From: Alkalitalea saponilacus
Lineage (GTDB): Bacteria; Bacteroidota; Bacteroidia; Bacteroidales; Marinilabiliaceae
Direction: 5' to 3'
DNA: 64,000 nucleotides
NCBI RefSeq assembly: GCF_900168165.1
Contig: NZ_FUYV01000015.1
Coordinates: forward strand, 1 to 64,000
This document shows, piece by piece, positions 28,048 through 36,093 of the stretch. Below the pieces are notes generated by a model. The model was not told the origin of the DNA. It worked only from the letters and a program-made list of their open reading frames with translations, and searched no databases. The position numbers and the translations under genes are program-made. How positions within the stretch are numbered: the first letter of the stretch is position 1; every line of letters begins with the position of its first letter.

Positions 28048-29628
28048 ATGAAATATAGAATTATATCGGGAGTTCTGGGCAATGCATTGTTACTAGTTGT
28101 TCCATTTAATGCTGGTGCTCAAAAGAAAAAAATTGAAAAACCAAATGTGTTATTCATTGCCATTGACGATTTAAAACCTGAAATGGGTGCTTATGGTAAC
28201 AGTTTAATACATACGCCCAATATGGACAGACTGGCAAGTATGGGAACCATATTTTTGGAAAATCATTGCCAGCAGGCTATTAGCGCGCCCTCAAGAGTAA
28301 GCCTATTGACCGGCAAGCGCCCCGATTATACCAAAGTATGGGACTTGAACACTCAAATGAGAGAGATCCGCCCAGAGACTGTTACCATACCTCAGCATTT
28401 CAAAGAAAATGGATACCATGCCGCAGGAACAGGAAAAATATTCGATTTCCGCTCGGTAAGCCGCGAACAGGATGAACAGTCGTGGAGCGAGCCATACCTC
28501 AGGGCGGGCAACAAATATTATCAGAACGGGCAACGACCGATGCTCTATTGGTATCAAAACCCCGAAAACAGAAAGATTGCTCAAAAATACATCGAAAAAG
28601 CAAACGAAAAAGGCCTAAGCGGAAACGATGCAATACAGTACGCATTGCAATATTTTAAACCTTCGGTGGAAGCAGCCGATGTGGAAGATAACGCCTACAA
28701 CGACGGAGCCATGACCTTATTAGCCCTGGAAACACTTGCCAGACTAGCCTCGGATAAAAAACCGTTCTTTTTTGCTGTGGGTTATCAATTGCCTCATTTG
28801 CCATTTGTTGCCCCTCAAAAATATTGGGATTTGTACAATCGTGACGAGATGCCTCTGGCACCGTTTCAGGAAAAGGCCAAAAACAGCCCCGAAATTGCCT
28901 ATCATAATTCGGGAGAGCTGCGTTCGTATTCCGACATTCCTCCTTTGGTAAGTTTCTCGGATCAACCATACGGAATAGGACTTCCGGAGTATAAACAAAA
29001 AGAACTGATACATGGCTATTACGCTTCTACTTCGTATGTGGATGCTCAAATTGGAAAATTGCTTGATTATCTGGAAGAATCTGGGTTAATAGAAAATACG
29101 ATAATTGTTTTGTGGGGCGACCATGGGTGGCACCTGGGAGATCATGACCTTTGGTGCAAGCATTCGAATTTTGAACAAGCTACCCGTTCACCCTTAATCA
29201 TTTCAGCACCGGGCTACCAGCCAGGCAAAACTCAAAGCGTAAGCGAATTTGTTGACGTTTTTCCAACATTGTGCGAATTGGCCGGAATTCCAGTTCCTGA
29301 CAAACTCGATGGTTTGAGCCTTGTCCCTGTTCTTGAGAATCCAAAAAACGAGATAAAAGAGTTTGCGGTAAGCCAGTATCCTCGAGGGCAAAACATTATG
29401 GGATACAGCATTAGAAACAAAAGGTACCGCCTCACTTACTGGATTGGAGACGGTTTCAGATCCACACAACCTTATAATGACTCGTTGTTAGTTGCGAAGG
29501 AATTGTACGACTATAAAAGAGACCCTCTCGAAACCGAAAACATCGTCCATCGGCTTAGGTACAGGAGAGTGTATAGAAAAATGTCGCGACAAATAACCGG
29601 GTTTTTCGAAAGCCAGCTTAAGCAATAA
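28048..29628 (+). CDS. Iduronate-2-sulfatase-like type I sulfatase, Ser-type
   Basis: A 526-aa S1 sulfatase with a signal peptide ending NAGAQ. The sequence around VLFIAIDDLKPEMGAYG, GKIFD and WGDHGWHLGDHDLWCKH is typical of iduronate-2-sulfatase-like enzymes (S1_7 type). The modified residue is Ser79 in SAPSRVSLLTG, not Cys, so it depends on an anaerobic maturase able to use Ser; one is encoded at 24803-25999. It is probably cotranscribed with the Cys-type sulfatase and acts on the same sulfated glycan. Confidence 0.92.
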   Translation: MKYRIISGVLGNALLLVVPFNAGAQKKKIEKPNVLFIAIDDLKPEMGAYGNSLIHTPNMDRLASMGTIFLENHCQQAISAPSRVSLLTGKRPDYTKVWDLNTQMREIRPETVTIPQHFKENGYHAAGTGKIFDFRSVSREQDEQSWSEPYLRAGNKYYQNGQRPMLYWYQNPENRKIAQKYIEKANEKGLSGNDAIQYALQYFKPSVEAADVEDNAYNDGAMTLLALETLARLASDKKPFFFAVGYQLPHLPFVAPQKYWDLYNRDEMPLAPFQEKAKNSPEIAYHNSGELRSYSDIPPLVSFSDQPYGIGLPEYKQKELIHGYYASTSYVDAQIGKLLDYLEESGLIENTIIVLWGDHGWHLGDHDLWCKHSNFEQATRSPLIISAPGYQPGKTQSVSEFVDVFPTLCELAGIPVPDKLDGLSLVPVLENPKNEIKEFAVSQYPRGQNIMGYSIRNKRYRLTYWIGDGFRSTQPYNDSLLVAKELYDYKRDPLETENIVHRLRYRRVYRKMSRQITGFFESQLKQ

Positions 29629-29683
29629 GAATCTTAGCCAACAAAATTTTTAATTTTAAATCTAATTATTAATGGATTGCAAT

Positions 29684-29755
29684 CTACTTGTATAGAATTA
29701 TCGAACTTAAAAATATTCCCAGAATCAAAAAGGGAATCCAAATAATACGTTTCAT
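29684..29755 (-). CDS. Possible 23-residue hydrophobic peptide
   Basis: An ATG one base after the propeller stop (29757-29759 reads TAG on the minus strand) opens a frame of 23 residues: two basic residues near the start, a continuous hydrophobic stretch, and a final Lys before TAG. It would be a single-helix membrane peptide. It could also be the stub of a lost gene's signal sequence. Confidence 0.3.
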   Translation of the reverse strand: MKRIIWIPFLILGIFLSSIILYK

Positions 29756-29756
29756 A

Positions 29757-30917
29757 CTAGTTCTTTAGATTAAAGATAAACACAACCGGATTATCCTCAA
29801 TATTGCCATTCGCAATAACTCCTTTCAGTTGATTATAAAACCCTTCTAACTTATATTCGCTCTCCGGGAATGTCCCGGCTCGATGGACATTATTCATGGA
29901 TTGAGGAATTACAATTTTGGAATCAATAATCGATGCCGGCGTAAACACAAAAGGCTTTGGTAAATTTAGGTTTATAGCTAAATCATATAATTGATAAACA
30001 TTCTCATACTTATCATATATAAAACCATAACTATCACCCACTGTTTCAATAGAGGCAAAAAAATAGCGATCAGATTCACTGATCCAGCCAATATTCACGA
30101 CTTTGTCATCATCGTTTTCCTGAAAAACAAGTTCCGGTCGACCGGATGGATATTTTGCCCTTTTACCTTTAAAATCGAAAACGTAAGATGGTGAAACAAT
30201 CCCTTCATTTGTAATAGAAAAAACTGTGTCGCAACCGGAGTAAACTAAAGAGACATTATCTTTACAAATGGAATATAAAGGCCCTCTACTTCCAAGAGAA
30301 AGTGGCTCTTTATCAAATGGCAAATAATACTTATAGTTCTGGTTAACGATATCGTCAAGTAGATACAAGCGACTATTGCCCCACTCTTCCTCGCCCCAAT
30401 CGACATATAAATACAACTTATCATTAAAGAAAAAAATATCATTCGCCCAAATATCAGGGTTTAGACCAGCCTCTTGGATTAACGCACCACTAAAGTCAAA
30501 CTCCAAAAATTTACGCAGCGCCATGTCAAAAATAACAATTACAGAATCATTAGCTCCCATAGCACTGATTTCCATATATTCACCGGGACCCCGTCCATGC
30601 TTAGAGATTTTACTGTGCTTAGTGCCATCCATATTAAACAAATAGATTGCACGCGACATTCTATCGTAAATGATTATTTTATCATTTTTGATATCAATTT
30701 TTTCAACATCTCCAATAATAAAATCCGGGGTTGATTCCAAGGGAATAATCTGGTATGAAGAGTCAGTAATGGTGGCAAAATCGAAACGCGGCTTCGTTTT
30801 GGCTGCATCATATACGAATGTTTTTATGTCATAATTTTGAGTGTTGGTTGTATTACAACCAACTATAAAACAAAACATAAAGGAACAATTAATCAAAAAG
30901 AAAATGTACTTTTTCAT
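29757..30917 (-). CDS. Six-bladed beta-propeller lipoprotein (DUF5128-like), propeller 1
   Basis: A 386-aa lipoprotein with lipobox FIVGC (Cys21). The body has repeated four-strand blades, the YDRMSRAIYLFNMDG blade and the hallmark HGRGPGEY near residues 105-112 that recurs in the sister genes. These proteins are abundant and uncharacterised in Bacteroidales and are annotated as 6-bladed beta-propellers. It is the last gene of the cluster (29.7-40.6 kb). The Cys-containing peptide frame of module copy A ends 18 nt upstream of its start. Confidence 0.8.
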   Translation of the reverse strand: MKKYIFFLINCSFMFCFIVGCNTTNTQNYDIKTFVYDAAKTKPRFDFATITDSSYQIIPLESTPDFIIGDVEKIDIKNDKIIIYDRMSRAIYLFNMDGTKHSKISKHGRGPGEYMEISAMGANDSVIVIFDMALRKFLEFDFSGALIQEAGLNPDIWANDIFFFNDKLYLYVDWGEEEWGNSRLYLLDDIVNQNYKYYLPFDKEPLSLGSRGPLYSICKDNVSLVYSGCDTVFSITNEGIVSPSYVFDFKGKRAKYPSGRPELVFQENDDDKVVNIGWISESDRYFFASIETVGDSYGFIYDKYENVYQLYDLAINLNLPKPFVFTPASIIDSKIVIPQSMNNVHRAGTFPESEYKLEGFYNQLKGVIANGNIEDNPVVFIFNLKN

Positions 30918-30935
30918 GAGTTTATAATTTGTTTT

Positions 30936-31131
30936 TTAGCTATCAGATGTAACTCGCCAGATAATCATCCCCATGTGTGAGAACTTCTTCTCATGGATCG
31001 TTTCATTAGTTAAGAATTTAGATTTTAAAAGATGAACCATACAACATGTATCAACAGACTTCTTAAATACGCAATATCCCACCATCTTTATGGTCTTTTT
31101 CCTAATCATCATCATTTCCATTCTACCCAGT
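30936..31131 (-). pseudogene. Cys-containing mature-peptide frame of module copy A, out of frame with its leader
   Basis: Immediately after the leader peptide's TGA, the frame shifted by one base is open for about 65 codons (ELGRMEMMMIRKKTIKMVGY, then CVFKKSVDTCCMVHLL) and stops 18 nt before the propeller start. Removing one base at 31133 would fuse it directly behind MAKA of the leader. I read it as the detached mature part of an NVEALA-like precursor; it could instead begin at an ATG at 31121. Confidence 0.4.
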
Positions 31132-31398
31132 TCATGCCTTCGCCATCACCGCAATCCCCTCCAACGAAACATCTCCGGCACTTTTTCCTTGCAACACATT
31201 CATATTAAACACAGTTGCCACTGGGAAAAAACCTGTTGCTATTGCAAAAACAAGCAGGCATACCATTCCCAGTCCAAATAGTTTGGAAGTAAGAAGTTCG
31301 TTGAAAAATCCTGTGAAAGACAAAAATACGCTGCAAAGCGTAGTAGCAATAAGCAGCACTTGGAAGGAAGCGTAAATTGGGTTGGTTATAGCATTCAT
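31132..31398 (-). CDS. NVEALA-like leader/precursor peptide, module copy A
   Basis: An 88-residue small protein with two hydrophobic segments (about 10-31 and 39-62) and a C-terminal leader-like motif SAGDVSLEGIAVMAKA, then stop. The motif resembles the leader end of NVEALA-family (PF14055-like) Bacteroidota peptides, in which a mature, often Cys-rich peptide follows. Here translation stops exactly at the expected junction, and a Cys-containing frame continues one base out of register. The near-identical copy at 34089-34361 has its own frameshift. Confidence 0.55.
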   Translation of the reverse strand: MNAITNPIYASFQVLLIATTLCSVFLSFTGFFNELLTSKLFGLGMVCLLVFAIATGFFPVATVFNMNVLQGKSAGDVSLEGIAVMAKA

Positions 31399-31723
31399 TT
31401 GGGGCTTAGGTTTATCATTTTATTTGGGTTAAGAGCTTAGATTAAAGTAAAAGTGACCATTACAAATTTATTGACATTATTTATATTATCAAATAATGTG
31501 GTAAGTATTTGATAATTGCATTTTGCGTAGCATAGGTATTGAAATTCTTGATGTTTGTATTTGATACACTGATCGAATCTTTGTGTACTAGAGTCACGAA
31601 CAACCCAATGTTGAGTTGAGAGTTAAGAACTTTCAGTAAGGTCTTCTGGGTTTGCGAGGGGCGGGTCCATGAGAGTAATAGGATTGTTAGTGCTAATGGG
31701 AACAGGTGATTTTTCATTGATGT
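31137..31723 (-). repeat. Duplicated 0.6-kb module, copy A
   Basis: This segment is highly similar to 34101-34684, including its noncoding parts (for example GGGGCTTAGGTTTATCATTT in both). It carries a small lipoprotein-like gene and the leader peptide. Similarity ends sharply after the leader, where the mature peptide parts differ completely. Confidence 0.9.
31481..31717 (-). CDS. Small secreted peptide, lipobox lost, module copy A
   Basis: A 78-residue ORF with an N-terminal signal-like segment (MKNHLFPLALTILLLSW). Its duplicate at 34444-34680 has SC where this has SW, so a lipobox Cys has apparently changed to Trp here. The remainder (TLLKVLNSQLNIGLFV, ending KYLPHYLII) matches no family I recognise. 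It lies 82 nt upstream of the leader peptide. Confidence 0.45.
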   Translation of the reverse strand: MKNHLFPLALTILLLSWTRPSQTQKTLLKVLNSQLNIGLFVTLVHKDSISVSNTNIKNFNTYATQNAIIKYLPHYLII

Positions 31724-31833
31724 TTGGGTTGATGATGTTGTAAAATGTTTATGGACTAAAAAGACACAAGTTATAAAATTGAGCGACCGGAGTATCCCTC
31801 CTTTTCTTGAAAATTTAGTTGGACACTACTGAT

Positions 31834-32619
31834 TTATTTTCTTTCTACAATATCAAAAAAATAATACATGGGTGTAAATATGCTCATTAACGTGTTATTA
31901 AATTGAGGTTCTCTTGTACTGCCATGACTAATTCCTACTATTTGAAAATCGTCCGATTTAGATTGTGAATAAATTAAAGGCCCCCCACTTGATCCTTGGT
32001 ACGAACAAGGGCTAACGCTTATTTGGGCACTAATTATGTTGGGATTATCAATACGAGGTCGCTTCATTATATAATTAATCGAATAAGTCTTAAAAACATA
32101 TGGTGTGAATACCGTAGTATTTCCGAATGATAAGTGATTTGCCAAAGGATAACTGACATGTAAAAAAGAATCTCCAATTTTGACACTGTATTTATTTACA
32201 ATAAATTTTTCTGAAGAAACAGCGTGTTTGGAGTGCACTTCAAAGTATGTCTCAATTTTTGGTATTTCTAATATTGCCATATCTGCTATTTCATGCACTT
32301 GCCAATTTATATTTCTATCTTTTACTATATCAATAAGGTTTATTGTTTTTTGACTCAAATCCGAATTGCAAATTTGAATAACCGATTCATCTCTCATTAG
32401 CAGGGCCACATGAGCGGCAGTTATCAGAAATAAAGCACCATTGTGCTTCGCAATAAACCCGGTGCCGTAGTTTGAATTGTTAATGCAATTTTTACTAAAA
32501 ATTGATACAACGAATGGATAGGGATTCTCTCTTGATTCTTTATGTAAATCTGTATAAGAAACAGATATATAGCTGATAATAAAAAGTAAACCAAACAATT
32601 TCATTGACGCTTTCATCAT
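31834..32619 (-). CDS. Trypsin-like serine protease, secreted
   Basis: A 261-aa chymotrypsin-fold (S1) protease with a signal segment at about 5-22. The complete catalytic triad is visible: His in LITAAHV, Asp in EIADMAILEI and Ser in YQGSSGGPL. Six Cys are scattered in the chain, too few to call conserved disulphides. It begins 5 nt after a propeller gene stop and is followed by the second peptide module, so it sits between two precursor/propeller units. Processing of the neighbouring precursors is an attractive but untested role. Confidence 0.85.
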   Translation of the reverse strand: MMKASMKLFGLLFIISYISVSYTDLHKESRENPYPFVVSIFSKNCINNSNYGTGFIAKHNGALFLITAAHVALLMRDESVIQICNSDLSQKTINLIDIVKDRNINWQVHEIADMAILEIPKIETYFEVHSKHAVSSEKFIVNKYSVKIGDSFLHVSYPLANHLSFGNTTVFTPYVFKTYSINYIMKRPRIDNPNIISAQISVSPCSYQGSSGGPLIYSQSKSDDFQIVGISHGSTREPQFNNTLMSIFTPMYYFFDIVERK

Positions 32620-32624
32620 ATACG

Positions 32625-33797
32625 TTATTTATTGATTATGTCAAGGGAGCCTTTTTCCTCAGCAAATATTAAACAAGGATTAGATTCGCTGCTTAAGTTA
32701 ATATTGTAAGCCAAATTTGTAATAGGGAAATATTGATCATGCATAAGTCCTGGATGCATAGTTAAAACAACCATGTTTTTATGAACTGCAATAGGAATCA
32801 TGGACAATAGCAGATTCTTATGAGAAATCGACTCATAATATAATGATTCATCCTGAAGATAATCATAAGCATGCCCAACGTTTCTCGATAAACCACTTGA
32901 CATCAGCCCTATGGTGAAATATATCCTTGAATTGGAAACTGTATAATTTGCAGATGAAATATGATAATTATTTGAGTTCAAAAATCGCTTTGAATTATAT
33001 TCATTAATGTTAGTTATCCTGCTTAATTCCTGATAGCTGGTGCTTCGAAGTAGATTCTCAATAGTATATAATGGCAGTACCTTGCCATCTGCTATTTGAT
33101 ATAGTTGTGGATTATACCCATGAACAAAATAGATTTTATCATCGTTTGTTGAAAAACAATACATAGGATCTCGTCTATCAAAAAAATTATTCGTCGGAAA
33201 ATGTTTGCTTATCAAATCAGTGAGCTTATCGCACAACTCCAAGAGGTTATATTTTCCCTCAGTGTTGTTTTGTTCATAACATGACCAAACCCAAAAGGAA
33301 CTATCTATTTTGCAAAATGATTTAAATCCATATTCCGTTTTGATAGTTTCAAGAAGATTTCCGTTTTCCTCAAAAACAAACATTTTATGTTGGGCTAAAT
33401 CATGCGCATATAACAATTGTTCGTGTACATCGAAGAAAATACATGTTAAATAGATGTAATCATTTGGACCCTTACCTTGATTTCCAATTTGTCTGACAAA
33501 GGAACCAGAATGAATATCGAAACACAATATCTTTTGTTGTGATTCGTCAAATATATAAATCACATCATCACCAAAATAGATTTGAGAAATGTTGTTTATA
33601 ATGGAATTTGAACATGTTTCTAATGGCAACACCTTTGTAATATTAAAGATTCTATCTGCATCAAGTTGAACTATATTGTTTTCGTTAAATGATGAACTGA
33701 ACTTACTCTTGGGCGTATTTTTATTATTACCTAAATTATTACATCCCATATGAAATATGAGAAATATTAATAAAGTATAAAGAGAAAATGATTTCAT
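32625..33797 (-). CDS. Six-bladed beta-propeller lipoprotein, propeller 2
   Basis: A 390-aa lipoprotein (lipobox FHMGC, Cys19). The shared motif is NQGKGPNDY near residues 103-111 after the blade ILCFDIHSGSFVRQIG, as in propellers 1 and 3. Its ATG overlaps the stop of the peptide frame of module copy B by 4 nt, so peptide and propeller are translationally coupled. It is followed after 5 nt by the serine protease. Confidence 0.8.
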   Translation of the reverse strand: MKSFSLYTLLIFLIFHMGCNNLGNNKNTPKSKFSSSFNENNIVQLDADRIFNITKVLPLETCSNSIINNISQIYFGDDVIYIFDESQQKILCFDIHSGSFVRQIGNQGKGPNDYIYLTCIFFDVHEQLLYAHDLAQHKMFVFEENGNLLETIKTEYGFKSFCKIDSSFWVWSCYEQNNTEGKYNLLELCDKLTDLISKHFPTNNFFDRRDPMYCFSTNDDKIYFVHGYNPQLYQIADGKVLPLYTIENLLRSTSYQELSRITNINEYNSKRFLNSNNYHISSANYTVSNSRIYFTIGLMSSGLSRNVGHAYDYLQDESLYYESISHKNLLLSMIPIAVHKNMVVLTMHPGLMHDQYFPITNLAYNINLSSESNPCLIFAEEKGSLDIINK

Positions 33798-34361
33798 AGT
33801 TTTTTTGTAAAAATTAAATTAACTGGTTTACAATGATATCCACTACCAAATGTATTAGAGCCACCAATATTTGTGCTTGATAAGCCAGCTGATATATGGG
33901 GATTCATTGCCCCTTGGACATTCCATCCCCCTCCGTTATGAGAATTTGTGGTTGAATTATTTGATTCATAATGAGCAGTAATAGTCTTTTGACTATGATA
34001 CATACCTGTTACGGTTCCAAATTCATCCTTAAGAATCTCAGGAATTCTATAACTGTCATCAGCACTATTAGTTTTCGATGAATTCTTTTCACCTCCTGCC
34101 TGCGCCATCACCGCAATACTCTCCAAAGAAACATCCCCCGGCACTATTAGCTTGCAACACATTCATATTAAACACAGTTGCCACTGGGAAAAAACCTGTT
34201 GCTATTGCAAAAACAAGCAGGCATACCATTCCCAGTCCGAATAGTTTGGAAGTAAGATGGTCGTTAAAAAATCCTGTGAAAGACAGAAATACGCTGAAAA
34301 GCATGACAGCAAAAAGCAGCAATTGGAAGGAAGCGTAAATTGGGTTGGTTATAGCTTTCAT
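33794..34361 (-). pseudogene. NVEALA-like precursor, module copy B, split by a single-base frameshift
   Basis: The leader frame (34361 down to about 34140) matches copy A through FNMNVLQANSAG. It then leaves register at a run of five C on the plus strand (34135-34139), where copy A has one base fewer. The continuing frame reads GDVSLESIAVMAQAGG and then a polar mature region rich in Ser, Asn, His and Gly (ending GSGYHCKPVNLIFTKKL), stopping at 33794 over the propeller ATG. Both halves are otherwise open. It may be a broken gene, a slippage-controlled gene or a sequencing error in the homopolymer. Confidence 0.7.
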
Positions 34362-34684
34362 CTGGGGCTTAGGTTTATCATTTTATTTGGGTTAAGAGCT
34401 TAGATTAAAGTAAAAGTGACCATTACAAATTTATTAACATTATTTACATTATCAAATAATGTGGTAAGTATTTGAAAATTGCTTTTTGTGGCGCATTAGT
34501 TCTGAAATTTTTGATGTTTGTATTTGGTGTACTGAACGAATCTTTGTGTACTAGAGTTTCAAACATCTCAATGTTGAGTTGAGAGTTAAGCATTTCTAGT
34601 AAGGTCTTCTGGGTTTAGGAGGGTTGGGAGCAGGAGACGAACAGAATTGCTAGTGTTAACGGGAATAGGTGTTTTTTCATTGAT
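34101..34684 (-). repeat. Duplicated 0.6-kb module, copy B
   Basis: Direct repeat of 31137-31723 at about 3 kb distance on the same strand. Differences are scattered substitutions plus the one-base difference at 34135-34139. The duplicated part covers the small lipoprotein, its downstream spacer and the leader, but not the mature peptide. Confidence 0.9.
34444..34680 (-). pseudogene. Small lipoprotein, module copy B, interrupted by an in-frame stop
   Basis: The reading frame has the same 79-codon length as copy A. It begins MKKHLFPLTLAILFVSC with a good lipobox, then reads SQPS and TAA where copy A has CAA (Gln). Beyond the stop the frame continues in register (TQKTLLEMLNSQLNI, ending KYLPHYLIM). 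Copy B thus keeps the acylation Cys but is truncated at 21 residues. Confidence 0.65.
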
Positions 34685-34844
34685 TTAAGTGTTGATATTT
34701 CTCGTAATTGGGCAAATTAAATATGTTTTAACAATCCTACGAGTTGCCTCTCAGCACTGCTGCTTTGCAAAGGCCTCGCGCCAAAGGGGTAAATCAATAC
34801 GACCTTTGATAAACTAGCTATTTTGGAGCTTCTAGTTTAATCTC

Positions 34845-35984
34845 CTACTCAAACTTTGGTTGATAAAATACTAATACAGGATTGGAAGCATAAGTAAAGT
34901 CGTCCGGCAATTCAAACTCCATATCACCCTGATTATCTATCAAATAATAAGGCTGTGCAAGTGTGATTAAGCTATTTCTATAGTGTCCATATGTCCCATA
35001 AAATCCTTCTGATTCCCAAATATCATTGTTAATACTCTGTGGGATAATCATTGTTCTTGCATTCTCTATATCATAAAAATAAAAGTGGAGCATGTTGTCA
35101 TAGAAAAAATTAAAAAAGACATAGCTATCATTCTCAACAAATGACCTAACATTATACATTTGATGTGGCATTGGGTAATTGAATATTGTATAAGGCGTTG
35201 CATCTATATATTGTTTCGTTTCTGACTCTGACATTGGTGATTCAAAATTAACAAAGTACTTAGGTAAAAAAAGATTGTTCGCTAACTCATATATAATATC
35301 ATTATATCTTTGAGTTACGAATACTTCTCCTGACATGCTTTTTGTTAAATGGGAAAAATTGGATCTATCCATAGTTCCTCTTCTTTTTATCTGAGATGAA
35401 ACAAAAGCCTCCTTAGATAAACTATAAAAATAATAATGATAATATGCTGTAGGATGGTAAAACAAAATAGTATCGCTATTAAGCATAGTGAAGTGATGAT
35501 GCCCCGGATGCACAAAAGGCACCTCCTCGCCCCATTTGATATCTATCGATTTATGAAAATCAAGATCTTTATCCAAAACAAAGAATCGCTCAGGAGCAGC
35601 AAGTACATATATCTCCTCATCGAAGAATGAGATATCCAATATATCAATATATTCCTTAGGACCTCTGCCTATACTTCTGTATGAGTTTATAAAATTGCCG
35701 GTTCTGTCAAAACAAAAAATTGATTTTGACCTAAGCCTATCAAAGACATAAATCCGATCCTTTGTAACAAGAACTTTACTAATTTCTCCTATAATTGACT
35801 GATTATTATACTCTAAAAAGACGAGTGAGTCTATGCTAATAACATTTGAAAGACTCGTATTTAAAAGGATGTCTTTTTTCTTTACATCTATTGCTTCAAA
35901 CCTGTTTAATGATTCAGAAGTCTCGTGAGTTTTCGATTTACATGAAAAAAGAACAACCATTAATATTAAAGGTAAGTAATTCAT
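34845..35984 (-). CDS. Six-bladed beta-propeller lipoprotein, propeller 3
   Basis: A 379-aa lipoprotein. I start at the ATG at 35984, because MNYLPLILMVVLFSC gives a proper lipoprotein signal; the frame extends 16 codons upstream without purpose. Motif SIGRGPKEY follows the blade SIFCFDRTGNFINSY. Other blades are degenerate, with frequent Tyr/Phe. It follows propeller 4 after 109 nt, which contain a 9-bp hairpin. Cellular location should be the periplasmic or outer face of a membrane. Confidence 0.78.
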   Translation of the reverse strand: MNYLPLILMVVLFSCKSKTHETSESLNRFEAIDVKKKDILLNTSLSNVISIDSLVFLEYNNQSIIGEISKVLVTKDRIYVFDRLRSKSIFCFDRTGNFINSYRSIGRGPKEYIDILDISFFDEEIYVLAAPERFFVLDKDLDFHKSIDIKWGEEVPFVHPGHHHFTMLNSDTILFYHPTAYYHYYFYSLSKEAFVSSQIKRRGTMDRSNFSHLTKSMSGEVFVTQRYNDIIYELANNLFLPKYFVNFESPMSESETKQYIDATPYTIFNYPMPHQMYNVRSFVENDSYVFFNFFYDNMLHFYFYDIENARTMIIPQSINNDIWESEGFYGTYGHYRNSLITLAQPYYLIDNQGDMEFELPDDFTYASNPVLVFYQPKFE

Positions 35985-36017
35985 TGTATTAATTTTAAAA
36001 TTAAAATGATTTGTATA

Positions 36018-36042
36018 GGGAGCTAACAACAAATTAGCTCCC
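36018..36042 (-). other. Intergenic hairpin between propellers 4 and 3
   Basis: A perfect 9-bp stem GGGAGCTAA/TTAGCTCCC with a 7-nt loop. No T-run follows on the minus strand (TATACAAATC), so it may be a weak terminator or an RNA-processing site that sets unequal expression of the two propellers. Confidence 0.5.
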
Positions 36043-36093
36043 CATTTATATTGCTAATAATCAATATACAAAAACTAAACTATTTTGTGCAAC

